Part shown: piece after piece, positions 54,030-64,000 of the stretch | How the letters are laid out: every line of letters starts with the position of its first letter | How positions within the stretch are numbered: position 1 is the first letter of the stretch | Source: Xanthomonas dyei | GTDB taxonomy: Bacteria > Pseudomonadota > Gammaproteobacteria > Xanthomonadales > Xanthomonadaceae | DNA length: 64,000 nucleotides | Direction: 5' to 3' | Assembly: GCF_002939865.1 (NCBI RefSeq) | Contig: NZ_MDEE01000011.1 | Span: 29,754-93,753, forward strand | Notes under the pieces: generated by a model | Told to the model about the DNA's origin: nothing | The model's input: only the letters and a program-made list of their open reading frames with translations | Database searches by the model: none | Made by a program: the position numbers and the translations under genes

Positions 54030-54839
54030 ACAACCAGCCACCTGCCTGGTGCGGGGCCCTGGCCGATTGCGGGATCGATGGCGGCATGGATGCCGCCAAG
54101 GACGGGTTCACGGCGTGTCCCGCGAGCGCTGAGGGCACCGCGCCCTCGAGGTCTTTGCGTCTGCTGCAGGGCCCTTGCCCGCTCACCATCACAGGACACG
54201 CTGCAAGTACGTCCTTGTAAGCTCCGTGGCGGCATCCATGCCGCCAAGGGTCCTGCGACGGTGAGCGGGCAAGGACCAGTCGAGACGGTCGGTGCACAGC
54301 GTCTCAACAGAGCAGTTGGCAACTGTCCGGTCCGGTTCCTCGCTCTTCAACAAACCACCAGCGAACTCTCTGGTGCGGTGTCCTCGCCGATTGCGGGACC
54401 GTTGGCGGCATGGATGCCGCCAACGAGCCCCCAAGGATGGGTTCACGGCGTGTCCCGCGAGCGGCGAGGGCGCCGCGCCCTCGATACTGCGAGTTTGCTG
54501 CAGGGCCCCCTTGCCCGCCCACCATCGCAGGACACGCTGCAAGTAAGTCCATGTAAGCTCCTTGGCGGCATTCATGCCGCCAAGGGTCCTGCGACGGTGA
54601 GCGGACAAGGGCCAGTCGAGACGGTCGGTGCGTAGCGTCTCAACAGAGCAGTTGGCAACTGTCCGGTTCGGTTTCCTCGCTCTTCAACAAACCACCAGCG
54701 AAAACAAACCACCAGCGAACTCTCTGGTGCGGTGTCCTCGCCGATTGCGGGACCGTTGGCGGCATCCATGCCGCCATCGCGCCCCCAGGGACGAGTTCAC
54801 GGCGTGTCCCGCGAGCGGCGAGGGCACCGCGCGCTCGAC
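54030..54839 (+). repeat. Three-copy array of the twin-palindrome repeat
   Basis: The 1007-bp gap between ycgR and the next receptor gene is mostly this array. The anchor CCGATTGCGGGA occurs at 54063, 54387 and 54741 (spacings 324 and 354). Copies 1 and 2 carry both palindromes: at 54079 (GGCGGCATGGATGCCGCC) and 54228, then again near 54404 and 54564. Copy 3 is truncated at the receptor's stop codon. A 17-bp tandem duplication ACAAACCACCAGCGAAA lies near 54690-54720. Single inverted copy: 21650-21915. Bases 53833-54029 show no gene. Confidence 0.75.
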
Positions 54840-57404
54840 TCACCCTGCGTGTGCCTCAGCCATCGTTTCTCGCATCAGTGATAGGCGTGGCGTGCGTTGG
54901 CCAGCAAGGTGCTCAGGCTGTCCTGCTGTTCGAGGCGGAATACTGCCACCGCGTCCACCAGCTGCGCGGCCTGGTCTTCCATCGAGCGCGCCGCTGCCGT
55001 GGCTTCTTCCACCAGGGCGGCGTTCTGCTGGCGATGCCAGTGCGGCGCCGTTGCCGATGCGGGTCACCGAATCTTCGATCAGGTGCTTGATCTCCTTGGC
55101 CGCGCCGGCCGAGCGCTGCGCGAGCGTACGCACCTCCGAGGCCACCACGGCAAAGCCGCGGCCCTGTTCGCCGGCACGCGCCGCTTCCACCGCGGCGTTC
55201 AAGGCCAGGATATTGGTCTGGAAGGCGATGCCATCGATGACGCTGATGATCTCGGCGATCTTCTTGGACGAGGCGTCGATGTCGGCCATGGTGGTCACCA
55301 CGCGGCCGACCACATCGCCACCCTTTGCGGCCACGCCGGCGGCATCGAGCACCAGGCGGTTGGCCTGGTCGGCGTTATCGGCGTTCTGCTTGACGGTGGC
55401 GGTGAGCTCTTCCATCGAAGCGGCGGTTTCTTCCAGCGCGGCGGCTTGTTGCTCGGTGCGACGCGACAGGTCGCCATTGCCGGTGGCGATTTCGGTGGCG
55501 GCCGCGTTGATCGCCAACGACGAATCCTTGATGCGACGCACGATGCCGGCCAGTTGGTCGGCGGTGGCGTTGGCATCGTCGCGGATGGTGGCGAACACGC
55601 CTTGCAGCTGGCCGTCCATGCGCACGCTCAGGTCGCCCTGCGACAACGACGACAGCAGCGCGGACACGCGCGACAGGCCGTCGGCGTTGTTGTCCAGCAG
55701 CATGTTCAGTTGCTGGGCGAGCTGCAGCAGGAAGCCCTGCTTGCCGGCGGTGTCCACGCGGCCGCTCAGGTCGCCGGCTGCGGCGGCCTGCACGATGCGG
55801 GCGACTTCTTCTTCCACCTGCACTTCCTGGGTGCGGTCGGCCCACTCGATGACAAAGCCCATGCGCTCGCCCGCGGCATCCAGCACCGGGCTGACCACCT
55901 GACGCACGATGCGGCCGCCAACGGCGATCTGGGCGACGTTGCTGCCGGTGAGCTGTTCGAGCATGCGCTCGTGCTGCTTCGGCGCGGCATGGAATTGATT
56001 GACGCTGGTGTCGATCAGCTTGTCCGCATCGAAGCCGGGTGCAGCGTTACGCAACTGTTCCTGCACGCCCTTGAGCAGGCGTTGCAGCGGCCGGTTGACG
56101 TAGATGATGCGCTGATGGATGTCGGCGATCATCACGTTGGTGCTGACATCGTCCAGCGCGGTGCGCACACGCAGCGCTTCGCTGGCGATCAGGTGATCGC
56201 GCTCCAGCCGTGCGCGCAGGTCGTCGCGCATGGTGCGGGCATTGAGCAGCAGACGGCCGAGCTCATCGTGCCGATCGATTTCGATGGGGTTGTCCAGCCG
56301 GCCGGCGGCGACATCGCCGAGCACGCGTTCCACCGCCACCAACGGGCGGGTCACCATCTTGCGCGCGGCGATGAACACCACCGCGATGCACAGCGCCAGC
56401 ACCGCCAGCGAGAACAGCAGCATGCTGCCCATCAGCTGGTCGAGCGGGCCGTCGATGGCGCTGCGCGGCTGGGTGCCGATCACCGCCCACTGCCACGGCG
56501 CATAGCGCTGTGCGGTGACTTCGAACGCCTGCGCATTGCCCTTGGCATCGCGTAGCTGCAGGTTGGCGCTGGGCTGCTTGCCGTCCAGCACCGACTGTAA
56601 TGCCGCTTGCTGATCGGCCGGCACCAGGGCAGACAACGTCGCCGGCGCGCCCGGCGGTGCGGCGATGATCTGGCCCTGACGGTCGCCAGGCGCCATGTCG
56701 GCGATCACGAAGTAGCCGTCCTGTCCCAGCTTGGTGGTGCTGACCTGGGCCTTGAGCGCCGCCAGGCCCTGGGTGTAGTTGCGACCGACGAACAGCGCAC
56801 CGATCACCTCGCCGGCAGCGTTGCGCAGTGGCGCGTAGTAGGTCATGTACTGGTCGCCGAACAACTGCGCCTGGCCGGTGAAGGGCTTGCCTTCGGACAG
56901 CGCGGCGTAGGCCTTGCCCTTGCGATCGAGCAGGGTGCCGATCACGCGCGCGTTCTGCTTGTTGCGCAGCGAGGTGGTGATGCGCACGAAGTCGTCGCCG
57001 GTGCGCGCGAAGATGGTCGCAACGCCGCCGGTGGCCTGCGCGAAGCGATCCACCGCGTCGAAATTGAGATTCAGCGCCTGCGTACCGGCGCGCAACGTGG
57101 GCGTGTTCTGCGCGCCGATGGTCACGGTGCTGGCGGTATCCAGCTCGCGTGCGCCGCGCGGCAGCATGTCGTCGAAGACGCTGCCCAGGCGCTCGGTGCC
57201 TTCGGTCAGGGTGACGTCGTACATCGCCACCGACTGCTGCATCAGCCGCGTGCTCGAACGCAGCTCGGCCTTGACTTGCGATTCGATGTCGCCGGCCGAT
57301 TGCCGGTAGATGGTCAGGGCGAGTAGCCCGAGCGATAACGCGATGACCAGGGTGAGCAATGCGGACAGCCGCGTGCCGACGGAAAGTCGGTTGAAAAAAT
57401 GCAT
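54840..57404 (-). CDS. Methyl-accepting chemotaxis protein, C-terminus disrupted by internal deletion
   Basis: An open frame of 854 residues. TM1 ([20 protein letters not shown]) is followed by a large periplasmic Cache-type domain (about 35-320), TM2 ([19 protein letters not shown]), HAMP, PAS (about 430-540) and the signalling helix with tip [20 protein letters not shown]. After [11 protein letters not shown] the frame turns into a basic tail ([15 protein letters not shown]). In another frame the expected [20 protein letters not shown] resumes at once and ends in ARHAYH at 54875. Compared with its neighbours about 49 codons of the descending signalling helix are missing and the frame is shifted. 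The product probably no longer adapts or signals normally, or is a recent pseudogene. Confidence 0.85.
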   Translation of the reverse strand: MHFFNRLSVGTRLSALLTLVIALSLGLLALTIYRQSAGDIESQVKAELRSSTRLMQQSVAMYDVTLTEGTERLGSVFDDMLPRGARELDTASTVTIGAQNTPTLRAGTQALNLNFDAVDRFAQATGGVATIFARTGDDFVRITTSLRNKQNARVIGTLLDRKGKAYAALSEGKPFTGQAQLFGDQYMTYYAPLRNAAGEVIGALFVGRNYTQGLAALKAQVSTTKLGQDGYFVIADMAPGDRQGQIIAAPPGAPATLSALVPADQQAALQSVLDGKQPSANLQLRDAKGNAQAFEVTAQRYAPWQWAVIGTQPRSAIDGPLDQLMGSMLLFSLAVLALCIAVVFIAARKMVTRPLVAVERVLGDVAAGRLDNPIEIDRHDELGRLLLNARTMRDDLRARLERDHLIASEALRVRTALDDVSTNVMIADIHQRIIYVNRPLQRLLKGVQEQLRNAAPGFDADKLIDTSVNQFHAAPKQHERMLEQLTGSNVAQIAVGGRIVRQVVSPVLDAAGERMGFVIEWADRTQEVQVEEEVARIVQAAAAGDLSGRVDTAGKQGFLLQLAQQLNMLLDNNADGLSRVSALLSSLSQGDLSVRMDGQLQGVFATIRDDANATADQLAGIVRRIKDSSLAINAAATEIATGNGDLSRRTEQQAAALEETAASMEELTATVKQNADNADQANRLVLDAAGVAAKGGDVVGRVVTTMADIDASSKKIAEIISVIDGIAFQTNILALNAAVEAARAGEQGRGFAVVASEVRTLAQRSAGAAKEIKHLIEDSVTRIGNGAALASPAERRPGGRSHGSGALDGRPGRAAGGRGGSIPPRTAGQPEHLAGQRTPRLSLMRETMAEAHAG

Positions 57405-57651
57405 AAGAGTGGCCTTGCCCGGGGGAGGGCGTTACGGATGCGTGAGTGCGATAACGGCCGTCTATGCGCGAAATTGATCATTTCTGTAGAAATCGGCACA
57501 ACAGGGGCGATTTATTCAGTCCCGGCTCATTGGAAGCGGTTTCAGTTGTGTGGTCATGGGATGAGCGAATGTAAGTTCTGCGTGAATTCAAGGCAGTTGA
57601 ACGTCGAGCGCGCAATCGCCCGGGTGCTCCCGAGTTTTGCGAACGCAGGGC

Positions 57652-57689
57652 AAAAAAAGGGCCGCATCCCCTCGCAAGGGAAGCGGCCC
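57652..57689 (-). terminator. Strong intrinsic terminator downstream of a chemoreceptor gene
   Basis: On the minus strand GGGCCGC, TTCCC, loop, GGGGA and GCGGCCC form a long stem followed by seven T residues. It lies 169 bases after the stop of the receptor gene at 57858, leaving a long 3' tail. The rest of the 453-bp gap (57405-57651, leader of the downstream receptor; 57690-57857, the tail) holds no gene I can support. Confidence 0.88.
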
Positions 57690-57857
57690 ACAAGATCCGC
57701 GCAGCGCGGACTCGAACGACTCTCGAATTTTCTGTGTTGCTGATGCGGGTGTTGCCCGGCGCGTGGATCACGCACCGCGTGGTTGTCTGTCGCAACGCGA
57801 TTGCTGCGTTTCACTGCATGCGTTGATGGATGTCAGCAGTGCTTGCTGCGGCTGAGT

Positions 57858-60122
57858 TCAGAACTCCTGCCAGTCACCAGCGCCGTTGGCCGATGCCACT
57901 GCCGCGGTCTGCATCGCGCCACGTCGCGGTGCGGCAGGTGCGGTGGGGCGTACAACCGGGCGCGGCGCGGTGCGGGCATTGGCCGGTGCGCTGGCAATGG
58001 CCGACAGACGGCGTGCCACCGGCGCGTGTTCGGCCACCTTGAACACTGCAACGGCTTCGGTGAGCTGCTGCGCCTGTTCTTCCATGGCGCGGGCGGCGGC
58101 GGTGGCTTCTTCCACCAGTGCGGCATTTTGCTGGGTGGTTTCGTCCATCTGGGTCACGGTCTGGTTGACCTGCTCGATGCCGGCGTACTGCTCCTGCGAG
58201 GCCGACGAAATCTCGCTCATGATGTTGGTGACACGCTGCACGCTGGCCACGATGTCGGCCATGGTGGTACCGGCCTGGTCGACCAGGCTTGCGCCTTGCG
58301 CCACCTTTTCCACCGAGTCGTCGATGAGGTGCTTGATCTCTTTTGCCGCGCCGGCCGACCGCTGCGCTAGCGTACGCACCTCGGACGCCACCACCGCAAA
58401 ACCGCGGCCCTGTTCGCCGGCACGCGCCGCTTCCACCGCGGCATTCAACGCCAGGATGTTGGTCTGGAAGGCGATGCCGTCGATGACGCTGATGATCTCG
58501 GCGATCTTCTTCGAGGAGGCCTGGATGTCGGACATGGTGGCGACCACGCTCGCCACGACAGCGCCGCCCTGGGATGCCACTGCAGCGGCGCCGATGGCGA
58601 GCTGATTGGCCTGGCTGGCGTGTTCGGCATTCTGCTTGACGGTGGAGGTGAGTTCTTCCATCGAGGCGGCGGTTTCTTCCAGATTGGCGGCCTGTTGTTC
58701 GGTGCGCTGCGACAGATCCTGATTGCCGGTGGCGATCTCGCCGGAGGCCAGGCCGATCGCACCGGCCGCTTCCTGGATGCGGCCCACGATGTTGGCCAGC
58801 TGCTCGGCGGTGGCATTGGCGTCGTCGCGCATTTGTGCGAACACGCCCTGATACTGGCCGGTCATGCGTGCGGTGAGGTCGCCGGCGGCGATCGACTGCA
58901 ACAGGCCGGACAGCGACTGCAGGTTGCCATCGGCAGTGGCCATCAAGGTGTTGAGGCTTTCCACCATGATGCGGAAGTCGAACTGGAACTGCTCGGCATT
59001 GCCGCGCGCGGTGAAGTCGCCATTGGCGGCGGCCTGGGCAAGATTCTTGATCTCGTGATTCATCGTGGACAAGTTGTGCTTGACCTGATTCATCGCCGTG
59101 GTAATCGCGGCTTTTTCGCCAGGCAATTGCGGCATGTCTTCGCTCAGATCGCCGATGGCGTAGCGCTCCACCAGGTGGATGGTCTGCATCTTGACCTTGA
59201 TGTGCGCGGCGACCAGCTCGTTGGTGTCCTTGGCCATGCGGCCGAAGTCGCCGGGGAACGCGCCGGCATCCATGCGGAAACTGATCTGGCCTGCATCGTG
59301 GCGTTTGGCCATGTCCAGCTGCGCGCTGATCAGGTTGCGTACCTGCTCCTGCATCTTGTCCATCGCCTGCAACAGGCGCCCGGTTTCGTCGTTGCTGTTG
59401 GTGCGCACATCGTTATCGAGATTGCCGTTGGCAATGGATTCGGCGGCACGGGTGGCCTGCGCTAGCGGGCGCACCAGGCTGCGGGTGATGGCCCAACCCA
59501 GCAGGCCACTGATGCACACCACCGCCAGGCCGCCGCTGATCAACATCGCGCGGCCGCGCGCCATCGCCGTGGTGGCTACAGAGTTGGCTTCCTGGGCGCG
59601 CTGGCGTTGCAGCGCCGTATAGTCCAGCAGTGCGTCCTGCCACACCTGCGTGGCCGGCGCCGCACGCTGCAACAGCAATGGCATGGCCTCATCGGTTTTG
59701 CCTGCAAGCCCCAGATCGATCACCTGCTGGTTGAGCGCGCTGGCGCTCTTGTTGCTCTGATCGATCTTGTCGCGCATGGCCTGTCCCGTCTGTGTCGCCG
59801 AGAAGGCGTAAAGCTGCTCGCGTGCTTTGTCGTAGGTGCTGCGCTGTTCTTCGATGATGGCGGCGAAGCGACGATTCTCTTCAGCGGTGGTCGGCAGCAC
59901 GAGATTGCGTAGCTGCACGGCGATCACCGAGACGGCGTCATTCATCTCTTGCAGATGCTGGACGATGACCATGTTGCGATTGGTCAGCGTATCCAGGCTC
60001 TGACGCGCTTGCGCCAGCGTATAAAGGCCAGCGGCCACCAGGGCGCACGACAGCAGGATCAGCGTGCCGAATGCGAAAGTCAGCCGTTTGCCGACGTTGT
60101 ACCGTTGAAGAAGAGCGATCAT
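57858..60122 (-). CDS. Methyl-accepting chemotaxis protein, four-helix-bundle type with WQEF tail
   Basis: A protein of 754 residues. TM1 ([20 protein letters not shown]) and TM2 ([20 protein letters not shown]) frame a 4HB ligand domain (about 30-190). Tandem HAMP-like segments follow ([37 protein letters not shown]), then the signalling domain with [20 protein letters not shown]. It keeps the full descending arm ([20 protein letters not shown]) that is missing in the neighbour at 54840. The C-terminal Ala/Pro linker ends GDWQEF, a CheR-tether pentapeptide. ATG 60122 (MIALLQRYN) is chosen. A terminator follows. Confidence 0.94.
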   Translation of the reverse strand: MIALLQRYNVGKRLTFAFGTLILLSCALVAAGLYTLAQARQSLDTLTNRNMVIVQHLQEMNDAVSVIAVQLRNLVLPTTAEENRRFAAIIEEQRSTYDKAREQLYAFSATQTGQAMRDKIDQSNKSASALNQQVIDLGLAGKTDEAMPLLLQRAAPATQVWQDALLDYTALQRQRAQEANSVATTAMARGRAMLISGGLAVVCISGLLGWAITRSLVRPLAQATRAAESIANGNLDNDVRTNSNDETGRLLQAMDKMQEQVRNLISAQLDMAKRHDAGQISFRMDAGAFPGDFGRMAKDTNELVAAHIKVKMQTIHLVERYAIGDLSEDMPQLPGEKAAITTAMNQVKHNLSTMNHEIKNLAQAAANGDFTARGNAEQFQFDFRIMVESLNTLMATADGNLQSLSGLLQSIAAGDLTARMTGQYQGVFAQMRDDANATAEQLANIVGRIQEAAGAIGLASGEIATGNQDLSQRTEQQAANLEETAASMEELTSTVKQNAEHASQANQLAIGAAAVASQGGAVVASVVATMSDIQASSKKIAEIISVIDGIAFQTNILALNAAVEAARAGEQGRGFAVVASEVRTLAQRSAGAAKEIKHLIDDSVEKVAQGASLVDQAGTTMADIVASVQRVTNIMSEISSASQEQYAGIEQVNQTVTQMDETTQQNAALVEEATAAARAMEEQAQQLTEAVAVFKVAEHAPVARRLSAIASAPANARTAPRPVVRPTAPAAPRRGAMQTAAVASANGAGDWQEF

Positions 60123-60756
60123 GTTGAGTCTCAAGGCGATGGGCGGGAAGGGGAGATGCGCATCGGGCGGTCGCGTCGTCCATACGTCGAGCGCTGCCGG
60201 GGCGGGCATGCATCCGGCCGATCCATCGGTGTGCGTGACCGGTGGTCACGCTGCACTCGATTGCAAGGCAGGTCTGCATGCTTGTGTCCGGTAACGGCGC
60301 TGGTGGCTACAGCTGAACTCGCAAGGCCTAGCGCATATGGGCGGCCGTCACCGAGGTGACGCCCGTGTGCACAGATGAGCCCAAAACCCTGCTGGATGGG
60401 CGAGCAAGGCATCGTCGGCGGCTTGGGATTTCACTGTTCCATCACGCGTTCAAGCGTGATGGACGTGTGCAGACCAAGAGGATTGCCGGGTGGACGCACC
60501 GGCTTGGGAAGCGACTTGGTGTAGCGCCAGATCCGGGTAGACAGGTGCGCGACGACACCGCGCCCAGGTCGCACCCTGTGATACCCCGTGGCATCGCGAT
60601 TGCCGCGTTGCCGTCAGAACACCCCGGCCAGCCGCCTCGTCAGCAGATCGACAAGACGGCAGCAATGACAGGCGTGGCATCGCAGGCGATCGCCTCGCCC
60701 TCGATCACTTGTGTCTACACAGCCTACAAAAGCGCGACGATCGCGCCCGGCAGCGA
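60123..60756. other. 634-bp spacer between two chemoreceptor genes
   Basis: No gene with convincing codon use is present. A perfect 10-bp hairpin TCCATCACGC-GTTCAA-GCGTGATGGA lies at 60438-60463 and may end the upstream transcript. An open frame on the plus strand (60356-60802) runs antisense into the receptor gene and looks spurious. Confidence 0.4.
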
Positions 60757-63227
60757 TCAGGCCGCCCGGCCAAGGCGAGGCGAGGTCACGGCCTTCACCT
60801 GAAACACCGACACCGCATCGCGCAACTGCTGCGCCTGTTCTTCCATCGCGCGCGCGGCGGCAGTGGCTTCTTCCACCAGCGCGGCGTTCTGCTGGGTGGC
60901 CTGATCCATCTGCGTCACGGTCTGGCCGACTTGTTCGATGCCTTGCGACTGCTGCAGCGAGGCTTCGCTGATCTCGTGCATGATCGTGGCCACGCTCTGC
61001 ACCGAGTCGACGATGTCCTGCATGGTGCGACCGGCCTGGCCCACCAGCTGATTGCCGTGTTCGACCCGGCTGACCGAGTCGTCGATCAGGTGCTTGATCT
61101 CTTTTGCCGCACCGGCCGACCGCTGCGCCAACGTGCGCACTTCCGAAGCCACCACCGCAAATCCGCGGCCCTGTTCGCCGGCACGCGCCGCTTCCACTGC
61201 CGCGTTCAAGGCCAGGATATTGGTCTGGAAGGCGATACCGTCGATCACGCCGATGATGTCGGCGATCTTTCTGGAGGCTGCCTGGATGCCGGCCATGGTG
61301 CCGACCACCTGGCCGACCACCTCGCCACCTTGCGAGGCAACGGTGGCGGCGCCGACCACCAGCTGACTGGCGCGCTTTGCGTGTTCGGCGTTGTTGCGCA
61401 CGGTGGAGGTGAGTTCTTCCATCGAGGCGGCGGTTTCTTCCAGATTGGCCGCTTGTTGCTCGGTCCGCTGCGACAGGTCCTGATTGCCGGAGGCAATCTC
61501 GCTGGCCGCATCGTTGATGGCATCGGTGGAGCGTTGGATGCGCCCGACGATATCGGCCAGCTGCGTCACCGTGGCATTGGCATCGTCGCGCATACGTGCG
61601 AATACGCCGTGGAAATCGCCCTGCATGCGGGTGGTGAGATCGCCCGCGGCAATCGCCTGCAGCACCGTGGACAGCGTTGCAGGTTGGCGTCTGCAGTGGA
61701 CATCAGCTGATTGAGGCTGTCCACCATCGCGCGGAAGTCGTACTGGAAGCGTTGCGCGTCGCCGCGCACGCTGAAGTCGCCATTGGCGGCGGCCTGCGCC
61801 AGCAATTTGATTTCGCTGTTCATCGCCGACAGGTTGGCCTTGACGGTATCCATGGTGTCGGTGAGCACGGCTTTTTCGCCGGGCAGGCGTTGCATGTCCT
61901 GGCTCAGATCGCCGATGGCGTAGCGCGACATGATCTGCGCCAGCTGCATCTTGACCGCGATATGCGAGCCGACCAGCGCGTTGGTATCGCGCACCATGGT
62001 GGCGTAGGCACCGGGGAAGCTCTCGGCCTGCATGCGGTAGCTGATCTGGCCGGCGTCGTGGCGCTGTGCCATCTCGCTCTGCGCGGCCAGCACGCGCTGC
62101 ACCTGTTCCTGCATCTGGCGCATGTTGTCGAGCAGCTGCCCGGTTTCATCGCGGCTGGGCGGCACGATGCGTTCGTCCAGCTCGCCTTGCGCGATGTTGG
62201 CGGCCACCGTCGCGGCGCGGCGCACGTTGCGGGTGAGGTTGGACAAGGTGTACCAGCCCAACGCGGCGATCAGCAGCGCGAGCAGCGACAGGCCGGCAAC
62301 GGCTTGGTACATCGCGTTGTGCGCATCCACCAGGTGGCGTTCGGATTGCCGCTGCAAGGCTTGCAGCGAGATGCTGCTCAGGTCCTGCATGGTCTGGCCA
62401 AGCGCATCGAGTGCGGCATTCCACTGCGTGTCGGCCTGCGCATCGCTGCCTTCCAGCGCCGTGCCAAGCGATTTCAATGCGTCGTTGGCGCGCGTGGCCT
62501 CGGCGTTGGCGGCATCGGCCAGGGCAGGGTCGGGCTGTTCCAGCAGGCCCATCGCCTTGTCCAGCTCATGCCGGAAACGCAGGTGATTGCGCTGTAACTG
62601 ATTGAGTTGTTCGCGCAGCATGGCGCGGTCGCCACCGGCCTGCGACGGATCGTTGGCCGCATCCAGGCGGGTCAGCGATTCGGTGGCGTCGGGGCTATAG
62701 ATCAAGGTCGCCACTACCAGGTGGTAGCTTTCGATATACGGGGTGTAGACCAGTTGGCTGTCGTCGCGCAGTGCATCCAGCGCAGCGAAGGCTTGTTCGC
62801 TCACGCCGCTATAGCCGCTGGCTGCCGTGGTGGCGACGTGGCGCTGCTGTAAGGCGAGCAATTGTTTCTGGCTGCGTTCGAAGCCGGGCATGGCCGCAGT
62901 GGAGGCGAGCAGTTGCTGCAGATCGCGTTGCGCGCGTTGCGCTGCGGCGTCGGCGGCACTGCCAGCGTCGACGTGGGCGGCATGCAGATCGGTAATCAGG
63001 CCCAGCATCTGCCCAAGCGGGGCGTAGCTGCGTAATTCGTTGCTGCTGATGGTGACGCTTTCATTGAGCTTGCCGCTGTAGAGCAGTACCGGGATCACCA
63101 GCCCAACCAACGCCAGCACACCGATCGCACCGAGTTTTTTGGCAATGGCCAGATCGTCCCAGCGGCTGGTCCAGCGACGCGGGGCGGGTGAAGCGGTCTG
63201 TGGCAACAGCGCGGGAACAGTGGTCAT
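60757..63227 (-). pseudogene. Methyl-accepting chemotaxis protein gene with a single frameshift
   Basis: Two frames form one receptor. The N-terminal part (63227 to about 61677) has TM1 (LGAIGVLALVGLVIPVLLY), a 4HB-type ligand domain, TM2 (AVAGLSLLALLIAALGWYTL) and HAMP repeats up to MSTADANLQ. Next to that point the frame shifts, and the other frame continues [20 protein letters not shown] and the complete signalling domain to 60757. The paralogue at 57858 reads straight through here ([20 protein letters not shown]), which shows that one base is missing near 61675-61678. There is no WQEF tail; it ends in SPRLGRAA. It is a pseudogene unless the base is a sequencing error. Confidence 0.85.
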
Positions 63228-63334
63228 CGGTGCGTCTCATAGGCGTACGCAGGCTATCGGCTTATCCCTGTCATGCCTTGAGCCGGCCGGCATCGCTGCC
63301 GACCGGCTCCGTTCAGACAGTTCGGTCCGCTTGC

Positions 63335-64000
63335 TCAGAACTCCTGCCAGCTGGTGTCGTTGCTGGAGGCGGTGACCACCGCGCGTGGCTTGGAGGCCGG
63401 CGTACGCCCAGCTGCAGCGACCTTCGCTTTAATCGCCGAACTCACTACCGGCCGCGACGGCACAGCGCGCACGGCCGGAGCCGCGTAGGTCGCGTCGGTC
63501 TTGAACACCGCAACCGCTTCGGTCAGGCCGACTGCCTGTTCTTCCAGCGCACGCGCGGCAGCAGTGGCTTCTTCCACCAGCGCGGCGTTTTGCTGGGTGG
63601 TTTCGTCCATCTGGGTGATGGTCTGGTTGACCTGTTCGATACCGGCCGATTGCTCCTGCGAGGCGGCGGAAATCTCGCCCATGATGTCGGTGACGCGCTG
63701 CACGCTGGCAACCACCTCGCTCATGGTCTTGCCGGCGGTGTGCACCAGCGCGGAGCCTTCGGCGACGCGGTGCACGGAGTCGTCGATGAGGTCCTTGATC
63801 TCCTTGGCCGCACCCGACGAACGTTGGGCCAGCGTCCGCACTTCCGAGGCCACCACCGCAAATCCGCGGCCCTGCTCACCGGCACGTGCCGCTTCTACCG
63901 CTGCATTCAAGGCCAGGATATTGGTCTGGAAGGCGATGCCGTCGATGACGCTGATGATGTCGGCGATCTTCTTGGACGAGGCTTCGATGCCGGCCATGGT
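63335..64000 (-). CDS. Methyl-accepting chemotaxis protein, C-terminal part, WQEF tail
   Basis: The frame is open to the window edge, so only the last ~221 residues are seen. They include the tip ([20 protein letters not shown]), the descending arm with [18 protein letters not shown] and [20 protein letters not shown], an Ala-rich linker and the final TSWQEF, a CheR-tether pentapeptide. It is very like the receptor at 49282 in this region. The sensor part lies beyond base 64000. The next receptor gene starts 107 bases downstream. Confidence 0.92.
   Translation of the reverse strand, partial: TMAGIEASSKKIADIISVIDGIAFQTNILALNAAVEAARAGEQGRGFAVVASEVRTLAQRSSGAAKEIKDLIDDSVHRVAEGSALVHTAGKTMSEVVASVQRVTDIMGEISAASQEQSAGIEQVNQTITQMDETTQQNAALVEEATAAARALEEQAVGLTEAVAVFKTDATYAAPAVRAVPSRPVVSSAIKAKVAAAGRTPASKPRAVVTASSNDTSWQEF

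Noticed and set aside
54030..54839. Small protein genes within the twin-palindrome repeats (several open frames of 80-220 codons)
   Set aside because: The frames follow the repeat, differ between copies, change strand and lack start signals or family motifs.
57690..57730. Possible tRNA T-arm (GTTCGAGTCC on the minus strand)
   Set aside because: The bases on either side do not pair as a T stem, and no acceptor or anticodon arms can be drawn.
60356..60802. Open frame on the plus strand in the receptor spacer
   Set aside because: Its composition is unlike a protein, it runs antisense into the next receptor gene, and no family motif is visible.

Overview
The window is a high-GC gammaproteobacterial chromosome segment and almost certainly comes from Xanthomonas. 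The strongest reason is the rpf (regulation of pathogenicity factors) locus, colinear with the known X. campestris arrangement: carA, carB, greA, rpfE, recJ, rpfD, prfB, lysS, rpfG, rpfH, rpfC, rpfF, rpfB, aconitase (rpfA). RpfC (H198, D512, H657), RpfF (E141, E161) and RpfG (D80, HD-GYP) carry their key residues at the published numbering. An rpfH gene is present, which is reported to be absent from some relatives such as X. citri. I do not assign a species.

Layout. 1-2.8 kb: tail of a D-2-hydroxyacid/FAD-linked dehydrogenase and an overlapping DUF2388-DUF4105 pair. 3.0-6.7 kb (minus strand): the EF-P paralogue EfpL with a lipoprotein, then a short leucine/isovalerate catabolism group (enoyl-CoA hydratase, HMG-CoA lyase, short-chain dehydrogenase). 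6.8-9.2 kb: feoA-feoB-Cys-rich membrane protein behind a Fur-like box. 9.2-12.3 kb: a broken small gene, an IS5-type MITE, an aminotransferase and a MOSC protein, with dispersed repeats. 12.3-21.3 kb: dapB, carA, a four-helix-bundle gene lodged between carA and carB, carB, greA, rpfE, recJ. 22-29 kb: DUF1176 protein, acyltransferase 3, rpfD, prfB with its programmed frameshift, lysS. 28.8-35.5 kb: DSF quorum-sensing core. RpfF makes the signal, RpfC senses it, RpfG degrades c-di-GMP in response, and RpfB turns the signal over. 36.3-42.5 kb: acnA (rpfA) and acnB separated by a vapBC toxin-antitoxin pair. 42.7-43.5 kb: an alpha/beta hydrolase.

44-64 kb, nearly all minus strand, is a chemotaxis island: cheR-cheD-cheB with a PAS-GAF-GGDEF-EAL protein, cheW, a YcgR-type PilZ flagellar brake and five chemoreceptor genes. 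Three receptors end in a WQEF CheR-tethering tail. One has lost about 49 codons near its C-terminus and one carries a single-base frameshift, so this paralogous array looks unstable. Both halves of the window touch c-di-GMP: RpfG, the GGDEF-EAL protein and YcgR.

Intergenic DNA is rich in repeats: (i) a roughly 135-bp family with CTAACAAAAC-type ends (three copies and a possible fourth); (ii) a 260-350-bp family carrying twin GGCGGCAT-ATGCCGCC palindromes, one copy after recJ and a three-copy array inside the receptor island; (iii) GGGAAT/GGGACC simple-sequence inverted repeats, one pair bracketing the carA-carB insert; (iv) a 190-bp duplication that includes the 3' end of the GGDEF-EAL gene. 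No rRNA, tRNA, CRISPR array or intact transposase was seen.
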